64,000 nt of DNA, from the NCBI GenBank assembly GCA_963817035.1, contig CAWFMM010000004.1, positions 2,232,001 to 2,296,000 on the forward strand, read 5' to 3'. The notes below the pieces were generated by a model. That model saw only the letters and a program-made list of their open reading frames with translations, was not told the origin of the DNA and ran no database searches. Source of the stretch: AC-49 sp963817035. Its GTDB lineage: Bacteria > Actinomycetota > Thermoleophilia > Solirubrobacterales > Solirubrobacteraceae. Every line of letters begins with the position of its first letter. The stretch's first letter is position 1. Below are positions 1-7,192 of the stretch, piece by piece. The position numbers were made by a program, and so were the translations under genes.

Positions 1-65
1 TCGACGCGTTCAAGGCCGCGCACGCACGCCTGCTGGCGACCCGCCGGCTGCCCCGCGCTGCCTGA
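1..65 (+). CDS. C-terminal end of an upstream gene (partial)
   Basis: The third forward frame is open from the window edge to a TGA at 63-65 and encodes the last 20 residues of a protein ending in LPRAA. The tail is rich in Ala, Arg and Leu and looks helical. Too little is present to name a family. Confidence 0.4.
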   Translation, partial: DAFKAAHARLLATRRLPRAA

Positions 66-80
66 CGCAACCGCATCGCC

Positions 81-230
81 ATGCTCCCCGACGACGACGC
101 CGGCGACGCCGTCACCCATGTCCCACTCCTGAAGCAGTGCCGCCGGATCGCCGCGCTAGTGATTCGTGGCGAGTGCGACGGTCGCCCTGTTGGACCATCG
201 GTCCAATGCGTTACGACCGATGGGTCATGA
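81..230 (+). CDS. Doubtful 49-residue ORF before the stress-protein gene
   Basis: An ATG at 81 opens 49 codons ending at a TGA (228-230) that overlaps an ATG at 227, which is in frame with the universal stress protein. The acid-rich start and Cys-containing middle resemble nothing I recognise. A perfect palindrome inside its 3' half looks like a control element, which argues that this ORF may only be leader or promoter DNA. Confidence 0.2.
   Translation: MLPDDDAGDAVTHVPLLKQCRRIAALVIRGECDGRPVGPSVQCVTTDGS
190..206. promoter_or_regulatory. Perfect palindrome upstream of the stress-protein gene (DevR/OsdR-like box?)
   Basis: TTGGACC-ATC-GGTCCAA is a perfect 7-3-7 dyad, 35 bases before the ATG at 242. 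A wider inverted repeat, CCATCGGTC (195-203) with GACCGATGG (215-223), overlaps it. GGACC-N3-GGTCC resembles the general form of DosR/DevR boxes, and universal stress genes are classic members of that actinobacterial regulon. The palindrome is seen directly; the regulator is inferred. Confidence 0.5.
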
Positions 231-241
231 GACTGCGCGCA

Positions 242-907
242 ATGAGCGTAAACGTGATCGTCTCGTACGACGGCAGCGACAACGACGACGACGGGCTGAG
301 CCTGGCCGGGATGCTCAAGAGCGCCGGCGTGACCCTCGGTCTGGCCTACGTGCGCCACTCGCACGAGTTCGGGGAACGCCGGGAGGAGATCGCCCAGTTC
401 GACGCGGAGAAGCGTCTGGACCTCGGCGCCGGTCGCATCGGTGACCTCGACATGGCCAAGCACGTGCTCGTCGCGCCGTCGACCGGCGAGGGACTGCGGC
501 AGTTCGCCGAGTCCGAGGGCGCGTCGATGGTCGTCTTCGGCTCCGAATATCGCACGGGTCCCGGGCGCGCCGAGCCCGGCAAGTCGGCGCAGTACCTGAT
601 CGAAAACGGGTCGTTCGCCATCGCCGTGGCGGCCGCCGGCCTGCGCGTGGATCCGGACGCTCTGATCTCCAAGATCCGCGTCGTCGCGGCCGACGGTGAC
701 GACGCCGCCGAGCAGACCGCGGCCTCGCTGGCCGCCAAGCTCGGCGCGACCGTGGTCACCGATCCCGGCGCGACAGATCTCATCGTCGTCGGCTCATCGA
801 GCGAGACGACGGGACGGATCAGGCTCAGCGGGGCAGCACGGTCGGTGCTCGACGGCGCGACCGGATCCGTGCTCGTCGTGCCGCGCGGCACGCCGCTGCT
901 GGTGTAG
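242..907 (+). CDS. Universal stress protein (UspA family, two domains)
   Basis: This is a 221-residue cytoplasmic protein that opens with the usual Usp first strand (VNVIVSYDGSDN). The first half ends in a VVFGSEYRTGPGR stretch and the second in VVGSSSETTGRIRLSG followed by GSVLVVPRG. Both resemble the nucleotide-binding G-2X-G-9X-G(S/T) loop, so this looks like a tandem Usp protein with a shortened second domain. In-frame ATGs at 227 and 206 are alternative starts; 242 is chosen because homology-like sequence begins there. Family members commonly respond to hypoxia, starvation or stress, and the palindrome at 190-206 could mediate this. Confidence 0.8.
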   Translation: MSVNVIVSYDGSDNDDDGLSLAGMLKSAGVTLGLAYVRHSHEFGERREEIAQFDAEKRLDLGAGRIGDLDMAKHVLVAPSTGEGLRQFAESEGASMVVFGSEYRTGPGRAEPGKSAQYLIENGSFAIAVAAAGLRVDPDALISKIRVVAADGDDAAEQTAASLAAKLGATVVTDPGATDLIVVGSSSETTGRIRLSGAARSVLDGATGSVLVVPRGTPLLV

Positions 908-971
908 GCGCCCGCGCGCTGTCTTTCGGGCAGCGAGCAGGAGGCGGGCCTGCGCACGAGAATCCCGCAAG

Positions 972-1703
972 GTGGCTGACAACACCATCGGGTCGGGCCA
1001 CCGACGCGGGCGGCGCGAGACGCGGCTGGAGCTGGCTGAGCGGATCGGCGACGCCTACGGGCTCGTCCTCATCCTGATCCTCGTCACGTTCGTCGTGACG
1101 ATGACCCTGCCGCCCGAGGGATCCGGCGGCCGCGTCGCCGCGATCACCGTCGCGGGGCTGACGGCGATCATCGCGTTCACGAGCTCAGACGTGCGCCCGG
1201 CGCGTGTCCGCTTGGCGGTGGTCGTGGTGATCGCCGCCGTCGCGGCGTCAGTGCTCGCCGAGACCATCCCGTCGCACCGGTTGCTCTCGATCGCGTTCAT
1301 CGCCGACGCGACCCTGCTCGGCATCGCCGCGATCACGATTCTGCGACGCGTGATCATCGGCGCCAACGAGGTCGACTTTCGCACGATCCTCGGGGCGATC
1401 AGCGTCTTCACCCTGCTCGGTCTGCTGTTCGCCTTCCTCTACATCTCCTTCGGGCGCTGGACCGAGAGCGGGTTCTTCACCGGCGTGCCTCACGCACGAG
1501 CGAGCGACTACCTCTTCTTCAGCTACACGACGCTCACGACGACGGGCTACGGCGACCTTGTCCCGGCGGGGACCGTGGGCCAGTCCGTCGCCGTGATGGA
1601 GATGCTGGTCGGCCAGATCTTCCTCGTGACGCTGGTCGCCGGGCTCGTCAGCCTCTGGCGCCCAGGGCCGCGGCCGACTCCGGCCGTCCCGAGCGACGCC
1701 TGA
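972..1703 (+). CDS. Two-pore-helix potassium channel family protein
   Basis: This 243-residue membrane protein has about four hydrophobic helices between residues 30 and 115. An Ion_trans_2-type module follows: an outer helix near 130-152, the selectivity filter TTTGYGDL at about 189-196, and an inner helix ending in LVSLW. TxGYGD is diagnostic of K+-selective pores. No RCK/TrkA nucleotide-binding domain follows; the tail is short and Pro-rich. The GTG start at 972 has AAGG just upstream and comes after the stress-protein stop. It may be cotranscribed with that gene, and a strong terminator follows. Confidence 0.85.
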   Translation: MADNTIGSGHRRGRRETRLELAERIGDAYGLVLILILVTFVVTMTLPPEGSGGRVAAITVAGLTAIIAFTSSDVRPARVRLAVVVVIAAVAASVLAETIPSHRLLSIAFIADATLLGIAAITILRRVIIGANEVDFRTILGAISVFTLLGLLFAFLYISFGRWTESGFFTGVPHARASDYLFFSYTTLTTTGYGDLVPAGTVGQSVAVMEMLVGQIFLVTLVAGLVSLWRPGPRPTPAVPSDA

Positions 1704-1712
1704 TCCCGGCGC

Positions 1713-1755
1713 CCTGGACGGGCCCCACGCCCCCGGACAACCGTCCAGGCGTTTT
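1713..1755 (+). terminator. Rho-independent terminator of the potassium-channel gene
   Basis: CCTGGACGG (1713-1721) pairs perfectly with CCGTCCAGG (1741-1749). The stem is followed by CGTTTT, giving a stem plus a short T run just after the channel stop codon. Confidence 0.75.
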
Positions 1756-1779
1756 CGCGACAGGAGCATCATGGCGTGA

Positions 1780-1800
1780 CGAATGCCACGACGGCATTCG
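1780..1800. terminator. Short perfect hairpin downstream of the channel gene
   Basis: CGAATGCC, loop ACGAC, GGCATTCG forms an 8-bp perfect stem. No T tract follows on the plus strand. It may back up the terminator at 1713 or act on minus-strand transcripts leaving arsC. Confidence 0.4.
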
Positions 1801-1933
1801 ATCCTGTCACGAAGACAACTCTCGGGCGGCGGCACGACGACCACGACGACGACTCCGACGAACCCGACGACGCCCCCGCAACGTGCCCACGACTCCGACC
1901 ACCACCACGACGCCGGGTGGCGGCGTGAGCTAG
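1783..1933 (+). pseudogene. Frameshifted Thr/Pro-rich tail (possible gene relic)
   Basis: One frame reads Gly-Gly-Gly followed by a run of Thr and Pro codons to about 1875. The +1 frame then continues as PTTPTTTTPGGGVS and stops at 1931-1933. Thr/Pro-rich composition shared across a frame change is what a decayed C-terminal linker of an exported protein would leave. No upstream domain survives. It could also be low-complexity DNA that only looks coding. Confidence 0.3.
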
Positions 1934-2365
1934 TCACACACGCTGAGTGGGGGGCGGCGCTTCGGCGCCGCCCGAGGCGTTGAGGTCCGCTACCAGCGCG
2001 GCCACGCGCGCTCGGATCTCGTCGCGGATGGTGCGAACGGCGTCGAGATCCTGACCTCTGGGGTCGGGGAGGTCCCAGTCGATGTAGCGGGTGCCGGGGA
2101 TGTAGGGGCAGGCGTCGCCGCACCCCATGGTTACGACGAGGTCGGCCCATTGGGCGAGCTCGGTGGTGACGAGCCTGGGTGTCTCGGTGCGAAGGTCGAG
2201 GCCGAGCTCGTCCATGACGGCGATCACTTCAGGGTGGACCTGGTCGGCGGGGGTGCTGCCGGCGGAGCGGGCGCGGTGACGTCCGCCGGCCGCCTGGTTG
2301 AACACTGCCTGGCTCATCTGGGAGCGTCCGGCGTTGTGCAGGCAGACGAACAGGACGTGGCTCAC
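1934..2365 (-). CDS. arsC: Arsenate reductase, low-molecular-weight phosphatase type
   Basis: A 143-residue cytoplasmic enzyme that reduces arsenate to arsenite. The Cx5R P-loop is seen at residues 8-14 (C-LHNAG-R), with the resolving region MGCGDACPY at about 80-88 and DWDLPDP at about 96-102. The spacing of Cys82 and Cys86 resembles actinobacterial ArsC enzymes that use mycothiol/mycoredoxin; that coupling is inferred. Translation starts at a GTG whose GTGA overlaps the stop of the upstream MIP channel gene, so the two are coupled. It belongs to an arsenic cluster divergent from arsR. Confidence 0.88.
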   Translation of the reverse strand: MSHVLFVCLHNAGRSQMSQAVFNQAAGGRHRARSAGSTPADQVHPEVIAVMDELGLDLRTETPRLVTTELAQWADLVVTMGCGDACPYIPGTRYIDWDLPDPRGQDLDAVRTIRDEIRARVAALVADLNASGGAEAPPPTQRV

Positions 2366-3048
2366 GATGTGGCGCCGGGCGGGGTCTGCGGTGTGCGGAT
2401 GAACTGGTAGGCGAGCGCGCCGAGGGTGGCGCCGACGATCGGGCCGACGAGGTAGATCCAGAAATGCGTCCAGGTGTCCGACGCGAGCGCGGGGCCGAAC
2501 GAGCGGGCGGGGTTCATGCTCGCGCCCGACACGCCGCCGCCGACGAGGATGTCGAGCACGACGACGCCGCCGATGGCGATCGCGGCGCCGGCACCGACGG
2601 CCCGTGTGTCGGTCGCGACGGCGAGGATGACGAACATCAGGATCGCGGTGAGGATCGCCTCGTAGAGCAGCGCGGTGGGCACGCCGACCGAGGCGATGTT
2701 CGCGCCGAGGTGCCCGGGTTTGGCCGGCCAGGCGGCGAGCAGCAGCAGCCCGGCGAGCGCGGCTCCGGTCAGCTGCGCGATGACGTAGACGACGGCGTCG
2801 CGGCGAGGAAAGTGCCGTGTCGCGGTGAACGCGATCGTGACCGCCGGATTGATGTGCGCGCCCGAGAGATGGCCGGTCGCATAGATCAGCCCCATGATCG
2901 CCAGCCCCGAGACGGCGGCCTGGGCGGGTAGGCCGAGCCCGGCGTGACCGGAGCCCGCCTCGGCCGCGGCGCCGCCGACGCAGAAGATCAGCACGAACGC
3001 GGCGATCGCCTCGGTCATCGCGCGGCGCTTGAGGTCGGGACGCTCCAT
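2362..3048 (-). CDS. MIP-family channel in arsenic operon (AqpS/GlpF-like)
   Basis: This 228-residue polytopic membrane protein has both MIP signature loops: NPA at residues 67-69 (HINPAVT) and NPA at 179-181 (SMNPARS). MIP channels beside arsC, such as AqpS, let arsenite formed by ArsC leave the cell down its gradient; that role is inferred from context. No arsB or acr3 pump is present here, so this channel may be the only arsenite exit in the cluster. The ATG at 3048 faces arsR across a 44-bp promoter region. Confidence 0.87.
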   Translation of the reverse strand: MERPDLKRRAMTEAIAAFVLIFCVGGAAAEAGSGHAGLGLPAQAAVSGLAIMGLIYATGHLSGAHINPAVTIAFTATRHFPRRDAVVYVIAQLTGAALAGLLLLAAWPAKPGHLGANIASVGVPTALLYEAILTAILMFVILAVATDTRAVGAGAAIAIGGVVVLDILVGGGVSGASMNPARSFGPALASDTWTHFWIYLVGPIVGATLGALAYQFIRTPQTPPGATS

Positions 3049-3092
3049 CAGTTCTATTGATCTTCGTCACTTCAATCGATATCGTCAAATAG
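3049..3092. promoter_or_regulatory. Divergent arsR / MIP-arsC promoter-operator
   Basis: This 44-bp AT-rich gap separates the two start codons. It contains the palindrome CGATATCG (3077-3084) flanked by TTCAAT and TCAAAT, which gives the interrupted TCAA/TTGA symmetry typical of ArsR/SmtB operators. No Shine-Dalgarno precedes the arsR ATG, so its mRNA may be leaderless. One bound repressor dimer could silence both directions. Confidence 0.55.
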
Positions 3093-3446
3093 ATGGCCTT
3101 CGATCTGGAACTCGCTCCGAAGACCAAACGCGCCAACGGCTCGCCCTGCTGCGAGCCCGTCGTCTACCCCGACGTCGACCGCGAGCAGGCGCAGCGCATG
3201 GCCGCAGTCGCCAAGGCGCTCGGCGACCCCGTGCGCCTGACGCTGCTCGACGTGCTGCGCAAACACGCCGGCAAGGTCTGCGTCTGCGAGCTCGTCCCGC
3301 TCTTCGACCTCTCCCAGCCGACGATCTCCCACCACCTCAAGGTCCTGCGCGACGCCGGCCTCGTCGAGTCCGAGCGCCAGGGGCTATGGGCCTACTACTA
3401 CGTCATTCCGAAGCGACTGCAAGAGTTGACGACATGGCTGAGCTGA
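3093..3446 (+). CDS. arsR: ArsR-family metalloid-responsive repressor
   Basis: A 117-residue winged-helix repressor. The recognition region reads FDLSQPTISHHLKVLRDAGLV (about 71-91). Candidate As(III) thiolates are Cys19/Cys20 (GSPCCEP) and Cys63/Cys65 in VCVCEL, the position of the classic ELCVCDL metal motif. It is divergent from the MIP-arsC pair and its 3' end overlaps the CDF gene by 13 bases, so it probably autoregulates and controls all three. Metal preference among As, Sb, Cd and Zn cannot be fixed from sequence. Confidence 0.87.
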   Translation: MAFDLELAPKTKRANGSPCCEPVVYPDVDREQAQRMAAVAKALGDPVRLTLLDVLRKHAGKVCVCELVPLFDLSQPTISHHLKVLRDAGLVESERQGLWAYYYVIPKRLQELTTWLS

Positions 3447-4228
3447 CGACGCTCCATCACCACGGCGGCTTCGAGCACAGCCATCCGCACACCGGGCCGC
3501 ACCGCCACTGGCGCCGCGGGTGGCAGCGGTCGGTCGCGGACCACGACAGCCACAGCCACGCTCACGGCCACAGCCACGCTCACGGCCACAGCCACGCTCA
3601 CGGCCACAGCCACGGGCTCGTCCACGACTCGATCAAGCGCTCGCGCGAAGGTCTCCGCGCCGTCGTGCTCTCGCTCGCGGTCCTCGCCGTCACGACGATC
3701 ATCCAGGCGATCGTGTTCGTCGCCTCAGGGAGCGTGGCGCTGCTGGCCGACCTCATCCACAACGGTGGCGACGCGCTGACCGCCATCCCTCTTGGGATCG
3801 CGTTCGCGATGCGCTCGCGTCGCGCCGAGGGCTACGCCGGACTGGCCGTCGTGGCGGCCATCTTCATCTCGGCAGTGGTTGCCGGCGTGGAGTCGGTGCG
3901 CCGTCTGATCGACCCGAGCCCGCCGATCGACCTCTGGGTTCTGGCCGGCGCCGGCGCCGTCGGCTACCTCGGCAACTGGATCGCGGCGCAGATCCGCACG
4001 CGGGCCGGCCGGCGCCTGGAGTCACCCGCGCTGATCGCCGACGGCAACCACGCCCGTGCTGACGCCTACGTCTCGCTCGCCGTCGTGGCCGCGGCCGCGG
4101 CGGTCGCGCTCGGCGCACCAATCCTCGATCCGATCATCGGCCTGCTGATCACCGTCGCCATCCTGCGGATCACCTGGGCTTCGTGGCTCGTCGTACGCGC
4201 GGACCTCTACGCGCAGCAGTCGTCGTGA
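3434..4228 (+). CDS. Cation diffusion facilitator with His-rich N-terminus
   Basis: A 264-residue CDF-type metal/proton antiporter of the inner membrane. Residues 8-64 are extraordinarily His-rich, including three HSHAHG repeats, and likely buffer or sense Zn2+. Six helices follow. Transport-site motifs are LADLIHNGGD (Asp106, His109, Asp113) and ADGNHARAD (Asp203, His206, Asp210), matching the HxxxD pattern of Zn-type CDFs. It starts inside the 3' end of arsR and so is coupled to it. The long cytoplasmic C-terminal domain of many CDFs is absent. Confidence 0.85.
   Translation: MAELTTLHHHGGFEHSHPHTGPHRHWRRGWQRSVADHDSHSHAHGHSHAHGHSHAHGHSHGLVHDSIKRSREGLRAVVLSLAVLAVTTIIQAIVFVASGSVALLADLIHNGGDALTAIPLGIAFAMRSRRAEGYAGLAVVAAIFISAVVAGVESVRRLIDPSPPIDLWVLAGAGAVGYLGNWIAAQIRTRAGRRLESPALIADGNHARADAYVSLAVVAAAAAVALGAPILDPIIGLLITVAILRITWASWLVVRADLYAQQSS
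3551..3613 (+). repeat. In-frame 18-bp tandem repeat encoding the His loop
   Basis: CACAGCCACGCTCACGGC occurs three times without change (3551-3568, 3569-3586, 3587-3604), followed by a half copy to 3613. Each unit adds HSHAHG. The lack of even synonymous change suggests recent slippage or recombination. Confidence 0.95.
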
Positions 4229-4917
4229 CAGTGTTCGCCGGCTGAAGCGAACGACGGGCCACAGCAACTGTCGCCGCGCCACGAGCCGCGCCCCTCGCGA
4301 GCCGCGGCGACAGCGACGACCAGCGCGGCGACCGGGTCGGCCCACCACCAGCCGAACGCGGCGTTCGCGCCGAGGCCGATGAGCAGGGCGCCGGACAGCG
4401 CCGCGCAGATCATCGTCTGGCGTGCCTCGCTCGTGGCCGCCGACGAACCGAGCCGCTCGCCGACCCGCCGCTTCGCGATCGCCAGCGGCGGCATCGTCAC
4501 CAGCGTCACCGTCGCGAGCGCGATACCGACCCAGCTGACTTGCGGGTGATCTCCGATCACCAGCGCGCGGACCGACTCGATCGCGACGTATGCCGCAAGG
4601 ACGAAGAACGAGACGGCGATCATCTGCTGAGCCCGGCGCTCGGCACGCGCCGAGAACGATCGCGCGACGAGCCACAGGACGACGATCCCCGCCGCGGCTT
4701 CGATCACGCTATCGGCACCGAAGCCGATCAGGGCAATCGAACCGGCGGCCACCCCGGCGGCGATGGCGATCGTCGCCTCGATCACGTGCCAGCCGAGCCC
4801 GACCCATGCGAGGAACCGGGCACGGCGCATCAGGGCGGCGCGTCGCGCGGCGCCGGGCCCCGGCGTGGCGGGCGCCGCGACGTGGAAGACCGGAAGCTCG
4901 ATCGGCTGGGACGTCAC
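4207..4917 (-). CDS. Cation efflux family membrane protein with Cys/His tail
   Basis: A 236-residue CDF-like transporter with about six helices. The first metal motif is GFGADSVIE (residues 65-73), but the second has SEARQTMIC in place of HxxxD, as in divergent cation transporters. The C-terminus (217-236) carries CC, EHC, H and DCC and probably binds a soft metal. Its GTG overlaps the stop of the upstream CadC-like regulator gene (GTGA), so the pair is coupled. Its 3' end overlaps that of the convergent His-rich CDF by 22 bases. Cd, Zn or Pb export is inferred from the regulator. Confidence 0.75.
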   Translation of the reverse strand: MTSQPIELPVFHVAAPATPGPGAARRAALMRRARFLAWVGLGWHVIEATIAIAAGVAAGSIALIGFGADSVIEAAAGIVVLWLVARSFSARAERRAQQMIAVSFFVLAAYVAIESVRALVIGDHPQVSWVGIALATVTLVTMPPLAIAKRRVGERLGSSAATSEARQTMICAALSGALLIGLGANAAFGWWWADPVAALVVAVAAAREGRGSWRGDSCCGPSFASAGEHCHDDCCA

Positions 4918-5276
4918 GCGGTCACCATTCCAGGTTGGGCGCGCAGCGCAGCGAGCAGCGTATGGCCGCCTTCGGCGAGGCGGTACATGACCATCTTCCC
5001 GTCGCGGCGCGAGCGCACGAGCCCGGCGGCCTTCAGTGCCCGCACGTGGTGAGACACAAGCTTGTCCGAACGCTCGACGGTCCACGCGAGGTCACAGACA
5101 CACGCCTCGTCCGTCGCCTGAAGAACCAGCGCGATCAGCAGCCGTGTGGGATCCGACAGCGCCTTCGCTCGAGCGGCGGCTCGTTCGAGCATCTCGATGT
5201 CCGGGCGCTCGCGACGGAGCTTCTCCGCCTTCGGCAGGTCCAGGCACAGCAGCTCACACACGTCATTTGCGGACAT
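4914..5276 (-). CDS. ArsR/SmtB-family metal sensor, CadC-like
   Basis: A 120-residue winged-helix repressor. Cys7 and Cys11 (VCELLCLDLPKAEKL) and Cys59 and Cys61 (ACVCDL) fall at almost the positions of the four cysteines that bind Cd/Pb in staphylococcal CadC (7, 11, 58, 60). The recognition region reads SDKLVSHHVRALKAAGLV. It is first in a two-gene operon with the Cys/His-tailed transporter, and a perfect dyad lies about 10 bases before its ATG. Soft-metal-induced derepression is the likely mode. Confidence 0.85.
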   Translation of the reverse strand: MSANDVCELLCLDLPKAEKLRRERPDIEMLERAAARAKALSDPTRLLIALVLQATDEACVCDLAWTVERSDKLVSHHVRALKAAGLVRSRRDGKMVMYRLAEGGHTLLAALRAQPGMVTA

Positions 5277-5285
5277 GACGACATA

Positions 5286-5299
5286 CTAACGGACGTTAG
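5286..5299. promoter_or_regulatory. Operator of the CadC-like regulator
   Basis: CTAACG-GA-CGTTAG is a perfect 6-2-6 inverted repeat immediately upstream of the regulator start. Its position suits autorepression. Confidence 0.65.
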
Positions 5300-5430
5300 A
5301 ACGACGCCGTTGTTAGGGCGAGCGCCGCGTTTTACTCTCGCCTCGTTTCGTCTATCGGCTGACATTGAGGCCGGTGCCACGCCGTGACACCATGATCCGG
5401 GTAAATAGCCCATGAGCTCGAGTTCACGCC

Positions 5431-5643
5431 ATGTTTGACGCAAACCACGCCGTGGCGCTCCTCGCAATGTTGGAACGCCACGCACGAGAACACCCGTCGC
5501 TGACGGTGACGGCGGCGATCGCCGCCACGCAGCGCAGCCTGCACCTCCATCGCGGCGGCGCCGCGGATCCGGCGCCCTCCGTGGACGAACAACCCGACAA
5601 CCGTCGCCCGCGCCCCTCAGCAGCGGACGAGCCTCAGCCGTAG
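5431..5643 (+). CDS. Small hypothetical protein
   Basis: This 70-residue ORF has an amphipathic N-terminal half (HAVALLAMLERHAREH) and a disordered Pro/Asp-rich tail. Codon use is moderately GC3-rich, which fits a real gene, but no clear ribosome-binding site is seen. Its 3' end overlaps the convergent gene at 5634 by 10 bases. No family recognised. Confidence 0.35.
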   Translation: MFDANHAVALLAMLERHAREHPSLTVTAAIAATQRSLHLHRGGAADPAPSVDEQPDNRRPRPSAADEPQP

Positions 5644-5939
5644 AGGTATTGACGATCGGGGCCGGCGGAGGCGTCGCGCGTCTCTGGTGGCCAGTTCAAC
5701 TCGCCCGTCGTAACCGAGAACGTCGTGCCGGCGTCGACGCCGGCCAGAGCGACGAGCTCGATCGCGCGCACCGACGCGTCATCCAGATTCCAGCGAGACG
5801 TGATCCTCAGCGACACGACGCCGGGCTCCTCGCCGCATTCGACCACCGACGCGTCATACGGCGCCAGCCGACGGATCGCCCCGATCAGGGCGCCCTGCTC
5901 CCCAGGTTCACGATGGATGAGTCGGACGATGATGTCCAT
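5634..5939 (-). CDS. Hypothetical protein, 101 residues
   Basis: A small soluble protein starting MDIIVRLIHREPGEQ, with alternating strands and helices (VVSLRITSRW, ASVRAIELVALAG). A GTG lies directly before the chosen ATG. Codon bias supports coding, but I recognise no family. It is flanked by a convergent small ORF and the DUF3592 gene. Confidence 0.55.
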   Translation of the reverse strand: MDIIVRLIHREPGEQGALIGAIRRLAPYDASVVECGEEPGVVSLRITSRWNLDDASVRAIELVALAGVDAGTTFSVTTGELNWPPETRDASAGPDRQYLYG

Positions 5940-6029
5940 CACTTGGCCTTGCGCGAGTCTAGGATGGTGTGCGGGTGGATTCGCGGTTCCCCGCGCAACT
6001 TGCGACGTTTTTCGGCCTAAACTGGACCC

Positions 6030-6470
6030 GTGGCGTCCGCGATCTTCCTGCTCGTGCTCTCAAGCGGCATGATCGCCGCCGGCACCGGGTACGTGCGGGC
6101 GGCCCGGCGTATGCGGGGATTCCGGACGACCGAGGGGACCGTCGTCGCGCGGAAGCTGACGACCGTCGCCGGCGGCACCCGCGAAGGCCACTGGGGCTCG
6201 GGCGGCGGCTACCGGCCGAAGGTGACCTACACCTACGTGGTCGACGGCGTCTCCCACACGTCAGATCGGTCGAGCTACGCCAATCGCGGGTTCAAGCGCA
6301 GCATCGCCGAGAGCCAGCTCGCGGCGATCCCGGCGCACGTCGAGGTGCACTACAACCCGGCCGCGCCCGGCGAGGCGTATCTCGCGACGAACAGCCCGCG
6401 GCTCGGGGTCGTTCTCGTCGCGGGCGGCTGCGTCGGCGTGGTGTTCGCACTGCTGTTGGCCATCTCCTAA
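6030..6470 (+). CDS. DUF3592-type membrane-anchored protein
   Basis: A 146-residue protein with one transmembrane helix at each end (about 3-20 and 122-144) enclosing an extracytoplasmic beta-rich domain. GTVVAR near the start, PKVTYTYVVDGVSHTSDR in the middle and VEVHYNPAAPGEAYL near the end are the usual landmarks of DUF3592. Function unknown. The GTG at 6030 gives the expected first helix. Confidence 0.75.
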   Translation: MASAIFLLVLSSGMIAAGTGYVRAARRMRGFRTTEGTVVARKLTTVAGGTREGHWGSGGGYRPKVTYTYVVDGVSHTSDRSSYANRGFKRSIAESQLAAIPAHVEVHYNPAAPGEAYLATNSPRLGVVLVAGGCVGVVFALLLAIS

Positions 6471-6557
6471 CCTTGGCTGGGTTCCGAAGCGATACGGTCG
6501 CTCTGTATCTCTGAGCACGCTACGGCGCAGACCAGCGCCAGAAGGACGGATGGTCAC

Positions 6558-6833
6558 ATGGCACTCGGCTTCTACATCACCGCCACCAACTTCACGGTGG
6601 ACCGCTACGACACGACACTCGCGCAGCTCGAGGAGGCGGGTGCGGGGGCGCCGGCCGGACGTTTGTCCCACGTCGCGCTCGAGTCCAACGGCGAGATTCA
6701 GGTCTTCGACATCTGGGAGTCCCAGGAGGCATTCAGTGCGTTCGGCGAGACCCTCATCCCGATCCTGACCGCGGCCGGCGTCGAGCTCAACGAGCCGATG
6801 GTCGCCAAGGTGCACAACACGATCGCGGGCTGA
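6558..6833 (+). CDS. Hypothetical protein, dimeric alpha-beta barrel-like
   Basis: A 91-residue protein behind a good AGAAGGA ribosome-binding site (about 6539-6545). GRLSHVALESNGEIQVFDIWESQEAFSAF resembles small proteins with ABM/ferredoxin-like folds, in which an observed value (VFDIWES.EAF) precedes a helix. No catalytic residue can be assigned. Confidence 0.65.
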   Translation: MALGFYITATNFTVDRYDTTLAQLEEAGAGAPAGRLSHVALESNGEIQVFDIWESQEAFSAFGETLIPILTAAGVELNEPMVAKVHNTIAG

Positions 6834-6998
6834 ACGGCCGCGCCGGTCGCCTATGCGGCGACCGGCGTCCACAGCTCGTCGACCGCGTTCCGCCGCGGCG
6901 GGGCTCTCGTCGGCCAGCGGGACCAGATCGGCCATCGCGGGGTTGACCTTCGACGGGGTCAGCTCGGGGCCGATTGACCGCGGCTCGATCCCGGTGCC

Positions 6999-7085
6999 GA
7001 GATCCTCATTGAGCCGACCGACTTCGAGTACGGCGAACGGCCCTACGCGGCCCACGACCCGGCCCGGCACCGGTGGACGTTCTCC
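6999..7085 (+). pseudogene. Relic of a VOC/glyoxalase-family gene (C-terminal end)
   Basis: The plus frame beginning at 6999 reads EILIEPTDFEYGERPYAAHD then PARHRWTFS, which closely follows the conserved end of VOC-superfamily proteins (usually ..YGER.Y...D..GH.WTFS). No start codon or upstream VOC domain is present, and after WTFS the similarity is lost. The remainder of 6834-7192 shows no convincing gene. This is a truncated fragment left by deletion. Confidence 0.6.
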
Positions 7086-7192
7086 GCGCTCGACCGGCGC
7101 GATTTCGCGACGCGCTGGCTACCGTTGATTGCGGAGGTACGCGATCGCACCGCCGGCTCTGGAGGGCCGGCCGGGTACTGGAGGAGACCATC

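Noticed and set aside
3551..3613. Possible CRISPR-like direct repeats
   Set aside because: The units are contiguous without spacers and are read in frame as HSHAHG within a CDF transporter.
6261..7070. A 269-codon minus-strand frame over the DUF3592 and small-protein genes
   Set aside because: It is antisense to two genes with good starts and its sequence is low-complexity Arg/Gly/Asp. A stretch near 6860-6990 (MADLVPLADESP) looks protein-like, but nothing around it supports a gene.
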